Below the pieces are notes generated by a model. It did no database searches. It saw nothing but the letters and a program-made list of their open reading frames with translations, and was not told where the DNA came from. Shown one piece after another: positions 25,383 through 35,100 of a stretch of DNA of 64,000 bases (the stretch's first letter is position 1; each line of letters starts with the position of its first letter). Both the position numbers and the translations under genes were made by a program. The stretch is from Candidatus Iainarchaeum sp. (lineage in GTDB: Archaea > Iainarchaeota > Iainarchaeia > Iainarchaeales > JAXPJC01). Location of the stretch: NCBI GenBank assembly GCA_016187745.1, contig JACPJC010000006.1:90747-154746 (forward strand), read 5' to 3'.

Positions 25383-26612
25383 ATGGGAGTTCTGATTTTC
25401 TTGGGCGAGAATGTTTTTGAAAAGGAATTTGCAAGGGAGAGCATATTCATTGACAGGGATGCGATTTCCCCGCACTATCTGCCGGAAAAACTTCCCTTCA
25501 GGGAAAAGCAGATTGAGGAGATAAGCAAGCTTCTGGGTGTGGCATTGCACGGGAAAAGGCCGGATAATCTGTTTGTTTACGGGCCCACAGGGGTTGGGAA
25601 AACCGCAACCGTAAAGCACGTTATGCAGCAGCTGCAGGATTTTGCAAAGGAGAAAAATTCAAAAATTATTTCCACTTACATAAACTGCAGGAACCATAAT
25701 TCCAAGTACCGCGCGATGATAAAGTGCGTGAATGATTTTTATCCCAATAATTATTTTGTGGGCTATTCCGCATCATTTGTTCATGATAAAGTTCTGGATT
25801 TTGTGAGGGGAAATGAAGGCACATTGGTTGTAGTGCTGGATGAAATTGATAAGGTTAAGGACCTTGATGATTTGGTTTATGCGCTTACGCGCGCGAATGA
25901 TGAATTGCAGAAGGGCGCAATCTCAATAATAGGGATTTCAAACAATTTGATGTTCAAGGAGCGTTTGGATCCAAGAACAAAAAGCTCCCTTTGCGAGCAG
26001 GAGCTTGTTTTTGCTCCATACAATGCCTCTGAGCTGAAGGCAATCCTTGAGCAGAGGATTGCAATTGCATTCAAGCCGAATTCTGTGGAGAATTCCGCAA
26101 TAAATATTGCTGCGGCATTTGCGGCAAAGGAATCCGGGGATGCGCGGACTGCGGTAATGCTTCTTCAGAGGGCGGGGGAGCTTGCGGAAAAAAACGGGCT
26201 GCAGAAAATAACAGATGAGGAAGTGAAAAAGGCAAAATCAAAAGTGGAGGAGGAAGTAATCCTCAATATGGTTTCAGCGCTTCCCGAGCAGGAGCAGCTG
26301 GTGCTTTATGCGATTTCCGCGCTTACGCTTAGGAAAAAGGGGATAAGGAAAATTACCGGAAGCGCGGATGAGGGCGCATTGTATTCGGGGGATGTGTATG
26401 AGGAATATGCAACGCTTGCGAAACACTTCAAGGCTGAAGCCGTAACGGCGCGCTGGTATAGGGAATACATAAACGAGCTGGAAATGTACGGATTGATTTT
26501 AACAACAGCATCGGGCGCGGGAATAAGGGGCAATACAACCCTAATAAAGCTTGGATTCGACGCGGAAAAAATTAAGCAGGTATTGGAAAAGGAACTGATG
26601 CAGGGAAGCTGA
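25383..26612 (+). CDS. cdc6: Orc1/Cdc6 replication initiator
   Basis: A 409-residue AAA+ protein that recognises archaeal origins and loads MCM. Walker A is GPTGVGKTA (residue ~65), Walker B VVVLDEIDK, sensor 1 IISIIGISNN. Sensor 2 and lid residues are in AKESGDARTAVMLLQRAGE. The C-terminal winged helix spans ~320-409. ATG 25383 is preferred over GTG 25368, because TTTTATAG at 25357-25364 is the likely TATA box. No obvious long origin-recognition repeats are seen in the ~50 bases upstream. Confidence 0.93.
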   Translation: MGVLIFLGENVFEKEFARESIFIDRDAISPHYLPEKLPFREKQIEEISKLLGVALHGKRPDNLFVYGPTGVGKTATVKHVMQQLQDFAKEKNSKIISTYINCRNHNSKYRAMIKCVNDFYPNNYFVGYSASFVHDKVLDFVRGNEGTLVVVLDEIDKVKDLDDLVYALTRANDELQKGAISIIGISNNLMFKERLDPRTKSSLCEQELVFAPYNASELKAILEQRIAIAFKPNSVENSAINIAAAFAAKESGDARTAVMLLQRAGELAEKNGLQKITDEEVKKAKSKVEEEVILNMVSALPEQEQLVLYAISALTLRKKGIRKITGSADEGALYSGDVYEEYATLAKHFKAEAVTARWYREYINELEMYGLILTTASGAGIRGNTTLIKLGFDAEKIKQVLEKELMQGS

Positions 26613-26616
26613 TTAA

Positions 26617-26964
26617 ATGGGAATAAAAACAGAATATAATCCTGATTTGGCATTAATAAACATTTCAGAATTTAAGAACGGGAATAGAAAAAGAGAGGAA
26701 TGCATCCCCGAAAACCTCAAAGCCGGGCAAATCTGTGAGTTTCTTAAAAAGGGCCAGAGGAATTATTGGATTGAAGGTGAAATTCCTCTTTTAGAAACAA
26801 AAGGGAATCAACTACTTTCAAAACCATTAGCGAGCGTCATAATTCTTGAAGCGACACATTTTATGTTAAATGGCGAACCTTGGACAAAGGGAAAATATAA
26901 AATTGTTGAGGCCTTTGACCCTAAAGAGCCCAAGATTCATTTCAACGGATTTGCCAGAGCATAG
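26617..26964 (+). CDS. Hypothetical protein downstream of cdc6
   Basis: A 115-residue soluble protein with no recognised domain. It has mixed beta-strand character (QICEFLKKGQRNYWIEGEIP, KPLASVIILEATHFML) and could be a small beta barrel. It starts 4 bases after the cdc6 stop, so it is probably co-transcribed. Codon use is more AT-rich than cdc6 itself. It ends 28 bases from the convergent helicase gene. Confidence 0.6.
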   Translation: MGIKTEYNPDLALINISEFKNGNRKREECIPENLKAGQICEFLKKGQRNYWIEGEIPLLETKGNQLLSKPLASVIILEATHFMLNGEPWTKGKYKIVEAFDPKEPKIHFNGFARA

Positions 26965-26992
26965 ATTAAGGCTTTTGCAAAATTTTTCAAAA

Positions 26993-29188
26993 TTAAAATT
27001 CTTTTAGTGCCTTCTGCTCCATTGATGTTTCTTTTTCATCCCTGTGTTTTTTGAATTCTTCCGGGATCTGCGCTTCCTGGCCCAGCTGCTCCTTTACTTT
27101 TGCCGCAACCGCGCTCCCGAGGATGCGCGCAATGCTCTCAAATGGCGCGCCCTTCAAATCCCCAATTCCCTTTATGTTGTTTGAGAACAATCTGCGCGCC
27201 CTTACTCTCCCAATATGGCGCACTTCGCACAACGCAATCAGCTCTTCCTTAATTCCGGCTTCCATGCGCTTTCTTAGTTTCTGCAGATTTGGGAAATGCT
27301 GCTCAGTTTGCAATAATTTTGCGAGCTCCAATGCGCTGTAGAGCAGCCAGTCCGCAATGCGCAGCTTTGAGTGCAGTATCCCTGGTTGAATGTTGTAGGA
27401 TTTCGTAAGGCTCTGCTCGGAAATTTCATCAATCCAGTCCTGCAGGAGAAGGGAAGTGGAGAATTTTTTTAGGATATCAGGGTCCTGGTATTGTTCCTTA
27501 TCAAAATCCACTGGCAAATGTGCTTTTTGCTCTTCTGCAAGCTCGTATAATTCAGCCTGCTTTTCCTTCTGTGCGGAAATCAGCGGAGCGAACTCGGAAG
27601 TGTTTGCAAGCGCGTAAAGATAGAACAATTCTCCGTATTTTTTCCTTTGCTGCTGCAGCGCAAGAATGATTTTATATGCGGAGATTGGGTCCAAGTACAG
27701 TTCGCTTACGCGCCTTCCCAGTTTTGTTGGTTTTATGCTTTTTGCATCGCTTTCAACGAATCCAATTTCCTGCAGCTCTGAAATTATTTCCTGGATTTTT
27801 ACGAACAGTTCTGAAAGGTTTTTGTACTGGTGCGCATAAAAGGTTCTTGAGAAGAATTTTTCCATTGAATCAAGGTCAAAAATGAAATTGTCTGAAATTG
27901 CTGAGAGGACATGCATTCTCAGAAGGGGCGCAATGCCCAGTTTTGAAGTAATATCCTCAATTTTGCCATTAACATAATTTTCAAACAGCTCATCAACCTC
28001 ATCCTCGCTCCGCGCAATAAGTATGGATTCCCCGGAAGTGTCGAATTTCGGCCTTCCGGCGCGGCCCGACATTTGCTTGTAATCCCTTACGGGAATGCGC
28101 TGCTGGCCGTAGGTTTCTTCATAGCGGTAAAGGCTTGGAATAATTACGCGGAATGCAGGCATGTTGATTCCTGCGGAAAGTGTTGGCGTGGCAGAAATAA
28201 TCTTCACACAATTTGCTTTAAACAACTCCTCAATAATCTCGCGCTGTTTCTGCAATAATCCCGCGTGGTGGAATGCAATTCCCTTCTCAATAAGCGAGGC
28301 AAGAAGATTGCACTGCTCAGTGGGCATTTCAAGCACATTAAGCGCTTCGTTTGCCTTTCTCCTCAAATGGGCTTTTTCCCTTTCAATCAGCATCTTCTCG
28401 GTAAGCGGGGCAAGGCTTTTTGCAATTGATTCCGCGCGCTTGCGCGTGTTTGCGAAAATAAGCGCCTGCTTGTTTTTCAGCTCAAGCGTATTTTTCACAA
28501 TTGAATGCAGCGGCTCCTTGTAGCTGTCAATTGTTTCCTTCTGCTTTTTCTTTTCGTCAAAAATAATTTCCTCATTGAAGTAAATGCCCTCGCGCAGCTT
28601 AACAGGCCGGAAATCGCTTTCTACAAGCTTTGCATTGAGCCATTTGGAAATTTCCTTTGCATTTGGGATTGTGGCGGAAAGCGCAAGCAATTGCAGTTTC
28701 GGATTCAGGGAAAGCATTTTTGTTATCAGCACTTCCAATGTTGCGCCCCTGTTGGAATCAAGCTCGTGGATTTCATCAATCATCAGCAGGCCGACAGCGG
28801 AGAGCCATTCAGCCCTGTGGCGGATTAATGAATCCAATTTTTCGTAAGTTGTGAAAATCAAATCATAATCCTGAAGGTATGAGGCGCTTGAATCAAGGTC
28901 GCCCGTAGAAATAGTAATGCGAATGCCCTGCTCTTTTGCATACTTGCGCCTGAAGTCATTGTAGTGTTCGGAGGCAAGCGCACGCAAAGGGCAGGTGTAA
29001 ATGACCTTGCGCCTGCTGTTCATTATTGAGTGCAGGGCGCAGAGTTCCGCAATTATTGTTTTTCCGCTTGCGGTTGGCGAGGAAATTATCAAATTGCCTT
29101 CAAATGGGTTTGCCTTCAGCGCGGCAAGCTGCATGGGATTGAATTCCGGAAAGGAATTTGCTTGCAGAACTGCTTGAGAAATGTCCAT
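26993..29188 (-). CDS. hel308: Hel308-like superfamily 2 DNA helicase
   Basis: A 731-residue Ski2-like helicase similar to Hel308, which unwinds stalled forks with 3'-5' polarity. Motifs are Q-motif region FNPMQ, Walker A SPTASGKT (~37-44), DEIH box (~140), SAT, FANTRKRAESIAKSL and motif VI QMSGRAGRP. After the two RecA domains come a winged helix, a ratchet region and a C-terminal helix-hairpin-like segment (VRHIGRVRARRLFSNNIKG) that matches Hel308 domain 5. Length is normal. It is the last gene of a convergent pair with the cdc6 operon. Confidence 0.88.
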   Translation of the reverse strand: MDISQAVLQANSFPEFNPMQLAALKANPFEGNLIISSPTASGKTIIAELCALHSIMNSRRKVIYTCPLRALASEHYNDFRRKYAKEQGIRITISTGDLDSSASYLQDYDLIFTTYEKLDSLIRHRAEWLSAVGLLMIDEIHELDSNRGATLEVLITKMLSLNPKLQLLALSATIPNAKEISKWLNAKLVESDFRPVKLREGIYFNEEIIFDEKKKQKETIDSYKEPLHSIVKNTLELKNKQALIFANTRKRAESIAKSLAPLTEKMLIEREKAHLRRKANEALNVLEMPTEQCNLLASLIEKGIAFHHAGLLQKQREIIEELFKANCVKIISATPTLSAGINMPAFRVIIPSLYRYEETYGQQRIPVRDYKQMSGRAGRPKFDTSGESILIARSEDEVDELFENYVNGKIEDITSKLGIAPLLRMHVLSAISDNFIFDLDSMEKFFSRTFYAHQYKNLSELFVKIQEIISELQEIGFVESDAKSIKPTKLGRRVSELYLDPISAYKIILALQQQRKKYGELFYLYALANTSEFAPLISAQKEKQAELYELAEEQKAHLPVDFDKEQYQDPDILKKFSTSLLLQDWIDEISEQSLTKSYNIQPGILHSKLRIADWLLYSALELAKLLQTEQHFPNLQKLRKRMEAGIKEELIALCEVRHIGRVRARRLFSNNIKGIGDLKGAPFESIARILGSAVAAKVKEQLGQEAQIPEEFKKHRDEKETSMEQKALKEF

Positions 29189-29254
29189 TAAAGACTTTGG
29201 CTGAAGAGCCTTTTAAATGATTTCGGGGGCGGATTGCCGCTGAAATTACGGGTT

Positions 29255-29911
29255 TTACCTTATGCTCAGGCCCTGGAGGGTTTTGAACATTCTTATGTCC
29301 GCGTCAATTTCTGAGAGCTTTTCCTTCAGGCTGCCTAATTTCTTCTTTGAAACCTCAATCCTGAAATTCTGCAAATCATCGGAGTATTTTGCGAGCTTCC
29401 TGTGCTTTTTGTAAACTACCGAGTGCTGCACTGTTTCCGTAAGCTGCTTGCGGTAATCAATGTTATTCACAAACATATTCACCATGGGCTTCCAGCGCTT
29501 GTCGCTTACAAGGTGCGCAGGGAGCTTTACCGCTTCCGCATCGTTCTTGTAGTCCTTGCTTGTTGCTGCCTTCAGAAGATGCTTCCAGTAAAGCGGCTCT
29601 GAAAGCTTTTTGAAGTGCTGTGTAATTTCATAGGATTTTGCTGAATTCTGCTTTTTCTTCCAGGAGCCGTGCTGCTTCTGCAGGCTTGATCTCATTTCCT
29701 CGAGCTCCTTTATCTGGGAATTTATCCTGCTCCTGCTTGGATATGATAATTTAGGCCAGTCGTTTTCCCTTTTTTCCGCGATTGAAATTACCCCTCCTTT
29801 GGAGAAATAGCGCCTGAAGGCTTCAGCAATCCCGCCCTTGCCGTGCCTTTTCACCATTTCCGGGAAATTGCTCTCAAAGCTTTCAAATGATGAAATTATC
29901 TCATTGGCCAT
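29255..29911 (-). CDS. Basic coiled-coil protein, unknown function
   Basis: A 218-residue Lys/Arg-rich protein, predicted largely helical, with coiled-coil stretches at ~65-100 and ~175-215. No membrane segment or family motif is visible. An AATTTATAGG box lies near 29922-29931 and a GGGGTTGAG motif just before ATG 29911. It could bind nucleic acid, but nothing proves it. It is divergent from the HAD-fold gene, whose upstream region carries an unusual repeat block. Confidence 0.65.
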   Translation of the reverse strand: MANEIISSFESFESNFPEMVKRHGKGGIAEAFRRYFSKGGVISIAEKRENDWPKLSYPSRSRINSQIKELEEMRSSLQKQHGSWKKKQNSAKSYEITQHFKKLSEPLYWKHLLKAATSKDYKNDAEAVKLPAHLVSDKRWKPMVNMFVNNIDYRKQLTETVQHSVVYKKHRKLAKYSDDLQNFRIEVSKKKLGSLKEKLSEIDADIRMFKTLQGLSIR

Positions 29912-29940
29912 CTCAACCCCGAATCCTATAAATTAGATTA

Positions 29941-30064
29941 TGTTGGAGGGAGTTTATAAGATTTTTGAAGGAGAGGAAGGTATCGGAAACCTAAGGTTTC
30001 TGATTAAGGGAGGTATCGGAACCGCAGGTTCTGATTGTTGGAGGGAGTTTATAAGATTTTTGAA
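29941..30064. repeat. Duplicated promoter-like box enclosing two similar hairpins
   Basis: An identical 29-base sequence containing GTTTATAAG occurs at 29941-29969 and 30036-30064. Between the copies are two related hairpins: ATCGGAAACC/GGTTTCTGAT at 29982-30004 (10 pairs, loop TAA) and ATCGGAACC/GGTTCTGAT at 30015-30035 (9 pairs, loop GCA). Both keep one G-T wobble, and an A deleted in one arm is matched by a T deleted in the other, so pairing is preserved. The 95-base offset is not a multiple of 3, which argues against coding. The second copy can serve as the TATA box of the HAD-fold gene. Confidence 0.6.
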
Positions 30065-30080
30065 TTTATATATGAGCGGA

Positions 30081-30773
30081 ATGTGCGCGATAAAGGCAAT
30101 CATATTTGACATGACCGACACAATCCTTGAGTTTGATTTTCGGAGGATGCGGGAGGAATTCGGGAAAATAATAAAGGGGCATGAGTGCACTAGGCATCTG
30201 GCAATTGGGCAGTTCATGGACGCCTATAAAGAGGCATATGACTCATACCAGAGGGGGGAAATTCAGAACGATAATGCTTTCTGGGAAAAGATGTTTGGAC
30301 TGCTTAAAGTTAATCCGAAAAAAGGGGAATTCAGGGGCATAATGAGAAGGCATCTGGCTTCGAGAAGAAAATTCGTAAAATTGCACAGGCACGCGGGGCA
30401 TATTTTCGGAAGGCTGAAGAAAAAATACAGGCTTGCAATCCTATCGAATGCAGTGAGGAATTGGGCGGATTATGACTGGAAGTTCCTGAAATTCAATCCG
30501 AAAAAATATTTTGATGTGCAGCTCTACTCTCAGGACACACGCCTGCTTAAGCCGGAGAGAAAGGCTTTTGAACTTGCTCTGCGCAAATTAAATGTAAGCG
30601 CAAAGGAGGCGCTTATGGTCGGGGACAACGAAAGCCAGGATATTCTGGGAGGCAATAGCGCGGGACTTGTTACAGTGTTTCTTGCAAACAAGTACAGGCT
30701 TTCCGGGGCGGTAAAGCCGAGGTTTGTGGTCAATTCATTGGAAGAAATTGAAAAAATTGCGGGGGAAATGTAA
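30081..30773 (+). CDS. HAD-superfamily hydrolase-like protein with altered motif I
   Basis: A 230-residue HAD-fold protein. Motif I is FDMTDTI: the nucleophile Asp is present but the usual second Asp (DxD) is Thr. Motif II is AILSNA, motif III LLKPERKAF and motif IV VGDNESQDILGG. A helical cap lies between motifs I and II. Thr at the second position occurs in P-type ATPases (DKTGT) and can slow phospho-enzyme hydrolysis. ATG 30081 is chosen from the TATA box at 30048-30055; ATG 30072 is the alternative. A far upstream ATG at 29940 would run through the non-coding repeat block. Confidence 0.78.
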   Translation: MCAIKAIIFDMTDTILEFDFRRMREEFGKIIKGHECTRHLAIGQFMDAYKEAYDSYQRGEIQNDNAFWEKMFGLLKVNPKKGEFRGIMRRHLASRRKFVKLHRHAGHIFGRLKKKYRLAILSNAVRNWADYDWKFLKFNPKKYFDVQLYSQDTRLLKPERKAFELALRKLNVSAKEALMVGDNESQDILGGNSAGLVTVFLANKYRLSGAVKPRFVVNSLEEIEKIAGEM

Positions 30774-31147
30774 TGGGCGCGAGGAAATATGTAATTCCAG
30801 AACAAATAACTGGCGCTGCACGCAAAAACATAGCTGTCGGCTTGAAGTATGCCAGGCCGGGGGATTACATTGATAGGCTGGCAATGGCAAAACTGCAGCA
30901 GCTTGCAAGGGGCGAGCTTGCAGGAAGGGTTATTGAAAGGCTTGAATCTTATAAAAAGGAGAATTTAAGCCCAATCAAAAAGCTTGCTGTGCTATTGCGG
31001 GTTTTGAAAAAGCTTAAGCGGAAACCGACAGGAATCCAGCAGAAAATGGCGGATGGGATTATTGATGAATTTATGATGGACGCATTGCAGAATGCTGAAT
31101 TGTCAAATGAGGAATTAAGCAGGCTTCTGAGCCAGTGGAGAAGATGA
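30773..31147 (+). CDS. Helical hypothetical protein
   Basis: A 124-residue Lys/Arg/Leu-rich soluble protein, predicted all-helical, with no recognised domain. The start overlaps the stop of the HAD-fold gene (TAATG), and the next gene begins 1 base after its stop. It is therefore the middle member of a tight three-gene unit, HAD-fold, this gene and the SLOG-like gene. A shared process is likely but not identifiable. Confidence 0.62.
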   Translation: MGARKYVIPEQITGAARKNIAVGLKYARPGDYIDRLAMAKLQQLARGELAGRVIERLESYKKENLSPIKKLAVLLRVLKKLKRKPTGIQQKMADGIIDEFMMDALQNAELSNEELSRLLSQWRR

Positions 31148-31148
31148 G

Positions 31149-31697
31149 ATGAAAGATAATTTTTTGTTGGGGATAATCGGGCCGAGCGATAGCGGGAAAA
31201 ACGCACAAATTCTTGGACACTCTTTGGAGGGAAGCGCTGCGCAGATTAGGGAAATAGCGCGCTCCGCTGCTGAAATTGGAATTAAAAGAATTGCAATAGT
31301 CCCGCATAAGGGGAGCGCAAGCGAAATGTTTGCAAAGGAATTCGGAAAAAGGGAAAAGGTAATTGGCGTTGTGCCGCTGCGGGACAGGGAGTTCGGGATT
31401 TCATATCTGAATAAGGGGGTTTGCGATGAGATTGTGGATTGCGGAACATGGAGAAATTCCGCAATTAAAATGAATGAAATATGCGATGCGTTCCTGTGCC
31501 TTGGGTTTACCTGCGGCGCGCTGAATGAGGTTGCATTCTCAAAATGGTTCAACAAAAGCAAAAAGCGCAAGAAGAAAATCCTGGTTTGCGCGTGGCGCAT
31601 TTCTTCAAAGCTCCCGAAGGAGATTGAAAAGGACGTGGATTTGGTTTATGCGGGGAGCCTTGCGCAATTGAGGCAAAGGTTAAAAGGACTTGTGTGA
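31149..31697 (+). CDS. SLOG-superfamily Rossmann-type protein
   Basis: A 182-residue protein resembling SLOG/TIGR00725-type folds, a group that binds nucleotides or nucleotide-derived ligands. Supporting features are the start LGIIGPSDSGKNA, alternating strands and helices, and IAIVPHKGSASEMFAKEFG, with a second glycine-rich turn in LCLGFTCGALNE. The catalytic PGGxGTxxE motif of LOG phosphoribohydrolases is not clear, so LOG activity should not be assumed. It is the last gene of the HAD-fold unit. NAC follows with its own GGTG site. Confidence 0.55.
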   Translation: MKDNFLLGIIGPSDSGKNAQILGHSLEGSAAQIREIARSAAEIGIKRIAIVPHKGSASEMFAKEFGKREKVIGVVPLRDREFGISYLNKGVCDEIVDCGTWRNSAIKMNEICDAFLCLGFTCGALNEVAFSKWFNKSKKRKKKILVCAWRISSKLPKEIEKDVDLVYAGSLAQLRQRLKGLV

Positions 31698-31716
31698 ATT
31701 AATTTGGTGTGGAAAC

Positions 31717-32061
31717 ATGATTCCGGGAATTCCAGCAGGGATAAATCCAAAGCAAGTGGAAATGCTCATGCGCCAGTTCGGCATAAAGACCGAGCAGATA
31801 AATGCGAAAAGGGTAATTTTTGAGCTTGAGGATAAAAGGCTTGTCATTGAGAATCCGCAGGTCAATTCAATCATCGCGCAGGGGCAGAAGATGTACCAAG
31901 TTGTAGGGGAAGCGAAGGAAGAGGGAAAAGAGGGGATAAATGAGGGAGATTTGAATCTGGTTATGGAGCAGAGCGGCGCAGCAAAGGCAAAGGCGGAAAA
32001 GGCGCTGAAGGAAGCAAACGGCAACATCGCTGAAGCGATAGTTAAATTGAAGAAGCCATAA
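31717..32061 (+). CDS. nac: Nascent polypeptide-associated complex protein (NAC alpha-like)
   Basis: A 114-residue ribosome-associated chaperone subunit; archaea form a NAC homodimer. The NAC domain spans ~1-70 (NPKQVEMLMRQFGIKTEQI, NPQVNSIIAQGQKMYQVVG). A UBA-like helical domain is at ~75-114 (LVMEQSGAAKAKAEKALKEA). Length and both domains are as expected. ATG 31717 is used with GGTG 9 bases upstream. It follows the SLOG-like gene by 19 bases. Confidence 0.93.
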   Translation: MIPGIPAGINPKQVEMLMRQFGIKTEQINAKRVIFELEDKRLVIENPQVNSIIAQGQKMYQVVGEAKEEGKEGINEGDLNLVMEQSGAAKAKAEKALKEANGNIAEAIVKLKKP

Positions 32062-32103
32062 ACAACCTGAATTTTAATATACTACTTGTTCTATAATAGA
32101 ACT

Positions 32104-35100
32104 ATGCCCAGGACTGAAAAAGGACAGGCCGCGCTTGAGTATCTGATGACCTATTCCTGGGCGCTTGTTGCAATTGCAATAGTCATTGGAGTGCTTATTT
32201 TCATGGGAATTTTGAAGGCGCCTTCTGCTGGAACTTGCACAGGGCTTGAGAAGCTTGCATATGAGGACCATACCATAGATTCCAACGGGAATTTCATTCT
32301 CTACTTAAAAAACGGGGCAGGAATGCAGATTGCCATCAACAGCATATCGCCGGGTGAAGATTTCAGCGGAAATTGCAGCGCAAGTTCCGCAATAATAAAT
32401 GCAACAAAGGATTTCAATATTGTGTGTATCAATACAGGAATAAGCGCAGGCCAAACTTATAATGGAAAAATAACAATTGAGTATATGCGCAGGAATGCAA
32501 AGCATACCGAAAGCGCGGCATGCTCAGGAACAGCGCCCTTGAGCGGGATATTTTTGGTTGCCCCTGCCCCGCAAATCATTGAGGGCTTTTTCAACGGTTC
32601 AGGGAACAATGTTGACCTGAACAACCCTGACGAGATGACGCTTGGGGGCGGAGGGGGTAGTTATGCATTTTTTGGCAGTTATACTTCGGATGTTTTTGAT
32701 GCAAACTCAACAATGGACTGGACCGCAAGCATCTCATGGGATGAGAACGCTCCGGCAGGAACTGACATTAATTTACAAACAAGAACTTCTGACAATAATG
32801 TTGCATTTAGCGCATGGAGCGGCTATTACACAAATCCTTCAGGAGAAGCAATTACCTCCCCTAATGGGCGCTTCATACAATATAAAGCGAATTTGAGCAC
32901 TACAAACCCGGCGCTTACGCCGAGATTATTGGAAGTGAGAATGCATGGGAACCCTCTTGCGCAGAGCTGCGGCAATCTGAAAAGGGAGGGAAGCGAACAA
33001 TGCGATACAAATGACCTGGCAGGATCAAATTGTGTTTTATTGGGCTATTCTTCAGGCGCCCTTGCGTGCAAGGCAGACTGCACATTTGATACGAATGGAT
33101 GCGTTGGCGCAACTACTACAATGCTTTGCCCTGGCAGCAAAACCTGGACTTCCCAATCAGATTGGCAGTCCGGGGCGCTTGCAAATATTGATGCTACTTC
33201 AAGCCCTGGCAGCATAAAGCTTTCGCAGCCATCAACCTCAGGAACATGGAACATTGTTGTTGATTCAAATGCCGCGCCAACAGACTGGAATGCGATAAGC
33301 TGGAGCGAGGACTTGAATTATGGGGGAGAGCTTGCAGGAGATGCTAACACAAAATTGCTTTTGCATTTGAATGAGGTCTCGGGTTTAACTGCTGCAGATG
33401 CAAGCGGGAATGGGAACAATGGAACACTAACAAACGGAGCAACATGGACTTCTTCAGGGAAGTTTGGGAATGCATTGGGCTTTGATGGAATAAATGACTA
33501 CATTGATGTTTCCAATGAGTCTCTTTTTGATTTTGAAAGAACTTCTCCATTTACACTAAGTGCATGGGTTAAGTGGGCTTCAGGCACTACACAAACCTTA
33601 TTATCCAAACAAACAAGTGCTGGCAACGCACCAGGATGGTTATTGATTGTTAATGCAAATGGAACTCTGGCAATGTGGCTCGTAAATGATGCAGGTGCGG
33701 GTTGGAATCTAATACATGTCGATTCGGTGAGTTCTATAGGGCTGGGGACATGGAATCATGTAGTAATGACTTATGATGGTTCGAGTACTGCGGCCGGAGT
33801 AAAGTTGTTTATAAATGGCAATCAAAGCGGGACAACAATAGTAACAAATACGCTTTCAGCTTCTATTCTCAACAATGTTGATGTGTGGATAGGAAATAGG
33901 CAATTTGCTGACATACCATTCAATGGTACAATTGATGAAGCTGCTATATGGAATAGAGCACTGGGTGCAGGTGAAATCCTTGAGCACTACAAGCGCGGCG
34001 CGCTGAATCTTCGATTTAGGACAAGAAGCGCACCAACGCAAGGCACCTTGAGTTCTGCTTCATGGGGTGGCTATTACACAGAATCCCCTTCAGCAATAGC
34101 TTCGCCGAACAACAAGTGGATTGAGGTTCAAGCATTGCTTGAAAATTCAGATGCAAACTATACAAATTACACGCCAGTGCTGAATGATGTAAGCATCAGT
34201 TGTGCTGGCGCTCAAGGCAATCAGGCTCCTTTTGCAGGGCTTGGCGCTTCAGCATATTCGGCAAATGCTGGAAGCTATATTGCTTTTTATGGGAATACCT
34301 CCTATGACCCTGACGGGAATATTGTGAATTATGCGTGGAATTTCGGGGACGGGAATGCAGTTGCAAGCCCGGCAAACTATCCGCTGGGCGCAAAGACATT
34401 ATTGCGTTTTGATGAGGGAATTGATTCGGCAGCAGGTGATGCGAGCGGAAACAACAATGGTGGAACAATAAGCGGGGCTGCTTGGACCTCTTCAGGAAAG
34501 TTCGGGAATGCGCTCGCTTTTGACGGGGTTGATGATTATGTTAATTTGCCGCAAAAAATTACAGATGCCGAAGGAACCATATCGGCATGGATTAAAACCG
34601 GCGGCGATGTTAGCAGCGCGCAAAGGATATATTCCCAATCCACAGGGGGCGCAAGCAGCAACAGGGTAGCAGTTACGATTTTGTCTGGGGCTTTCCGTTT
34701 TGACGCAGGATTTGCGCCAGGAGGAGTTCAGTTGGATATTGGCAATGTCCAGCCAAATACCTGGTATCATATAGTGTGGACAAGTGATGGCTCCACGATT
34801 AAAGGATATGTAAATGGGGCAAACCAGGCTTTAACTGTTACGGGGGGGAGCAACAGCGGCCAATGGTTCAGCGGCATAACCTCAAATTATGCCAGGATCG
34901 GCAATATGCGCTATGATGATATCTCAGGAAACATCCAATATTTCAACGGCACAATCGATGAAGTTGCAATTTATAATCGCGCATTGGGCGCAGGCGAAAT
35001 ACTTGCCTTATACCAGGGCGGCCCTGCAGTAGTGTATCATAAGTACAATCTCGCAGGAGATTATAATGTTGTACTTACAGTAACTGATAATAATGGCGCA

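Noticed and set aside
29940..30080. N-terminal extension of the HAD-fold gene from ATG 29940
   Set aside because: It would translate the duplicated promoter box and hairpins; the repeat offset (95 bases) is out of frame and HAD motif I lies right after ATG 30081.
31149..31697. LOG-type cytokinin phosphoribohydrolase
   Set aside because: The fold looks SLOG-like, but the catalytic PGGxGTxxE motif is not evident.
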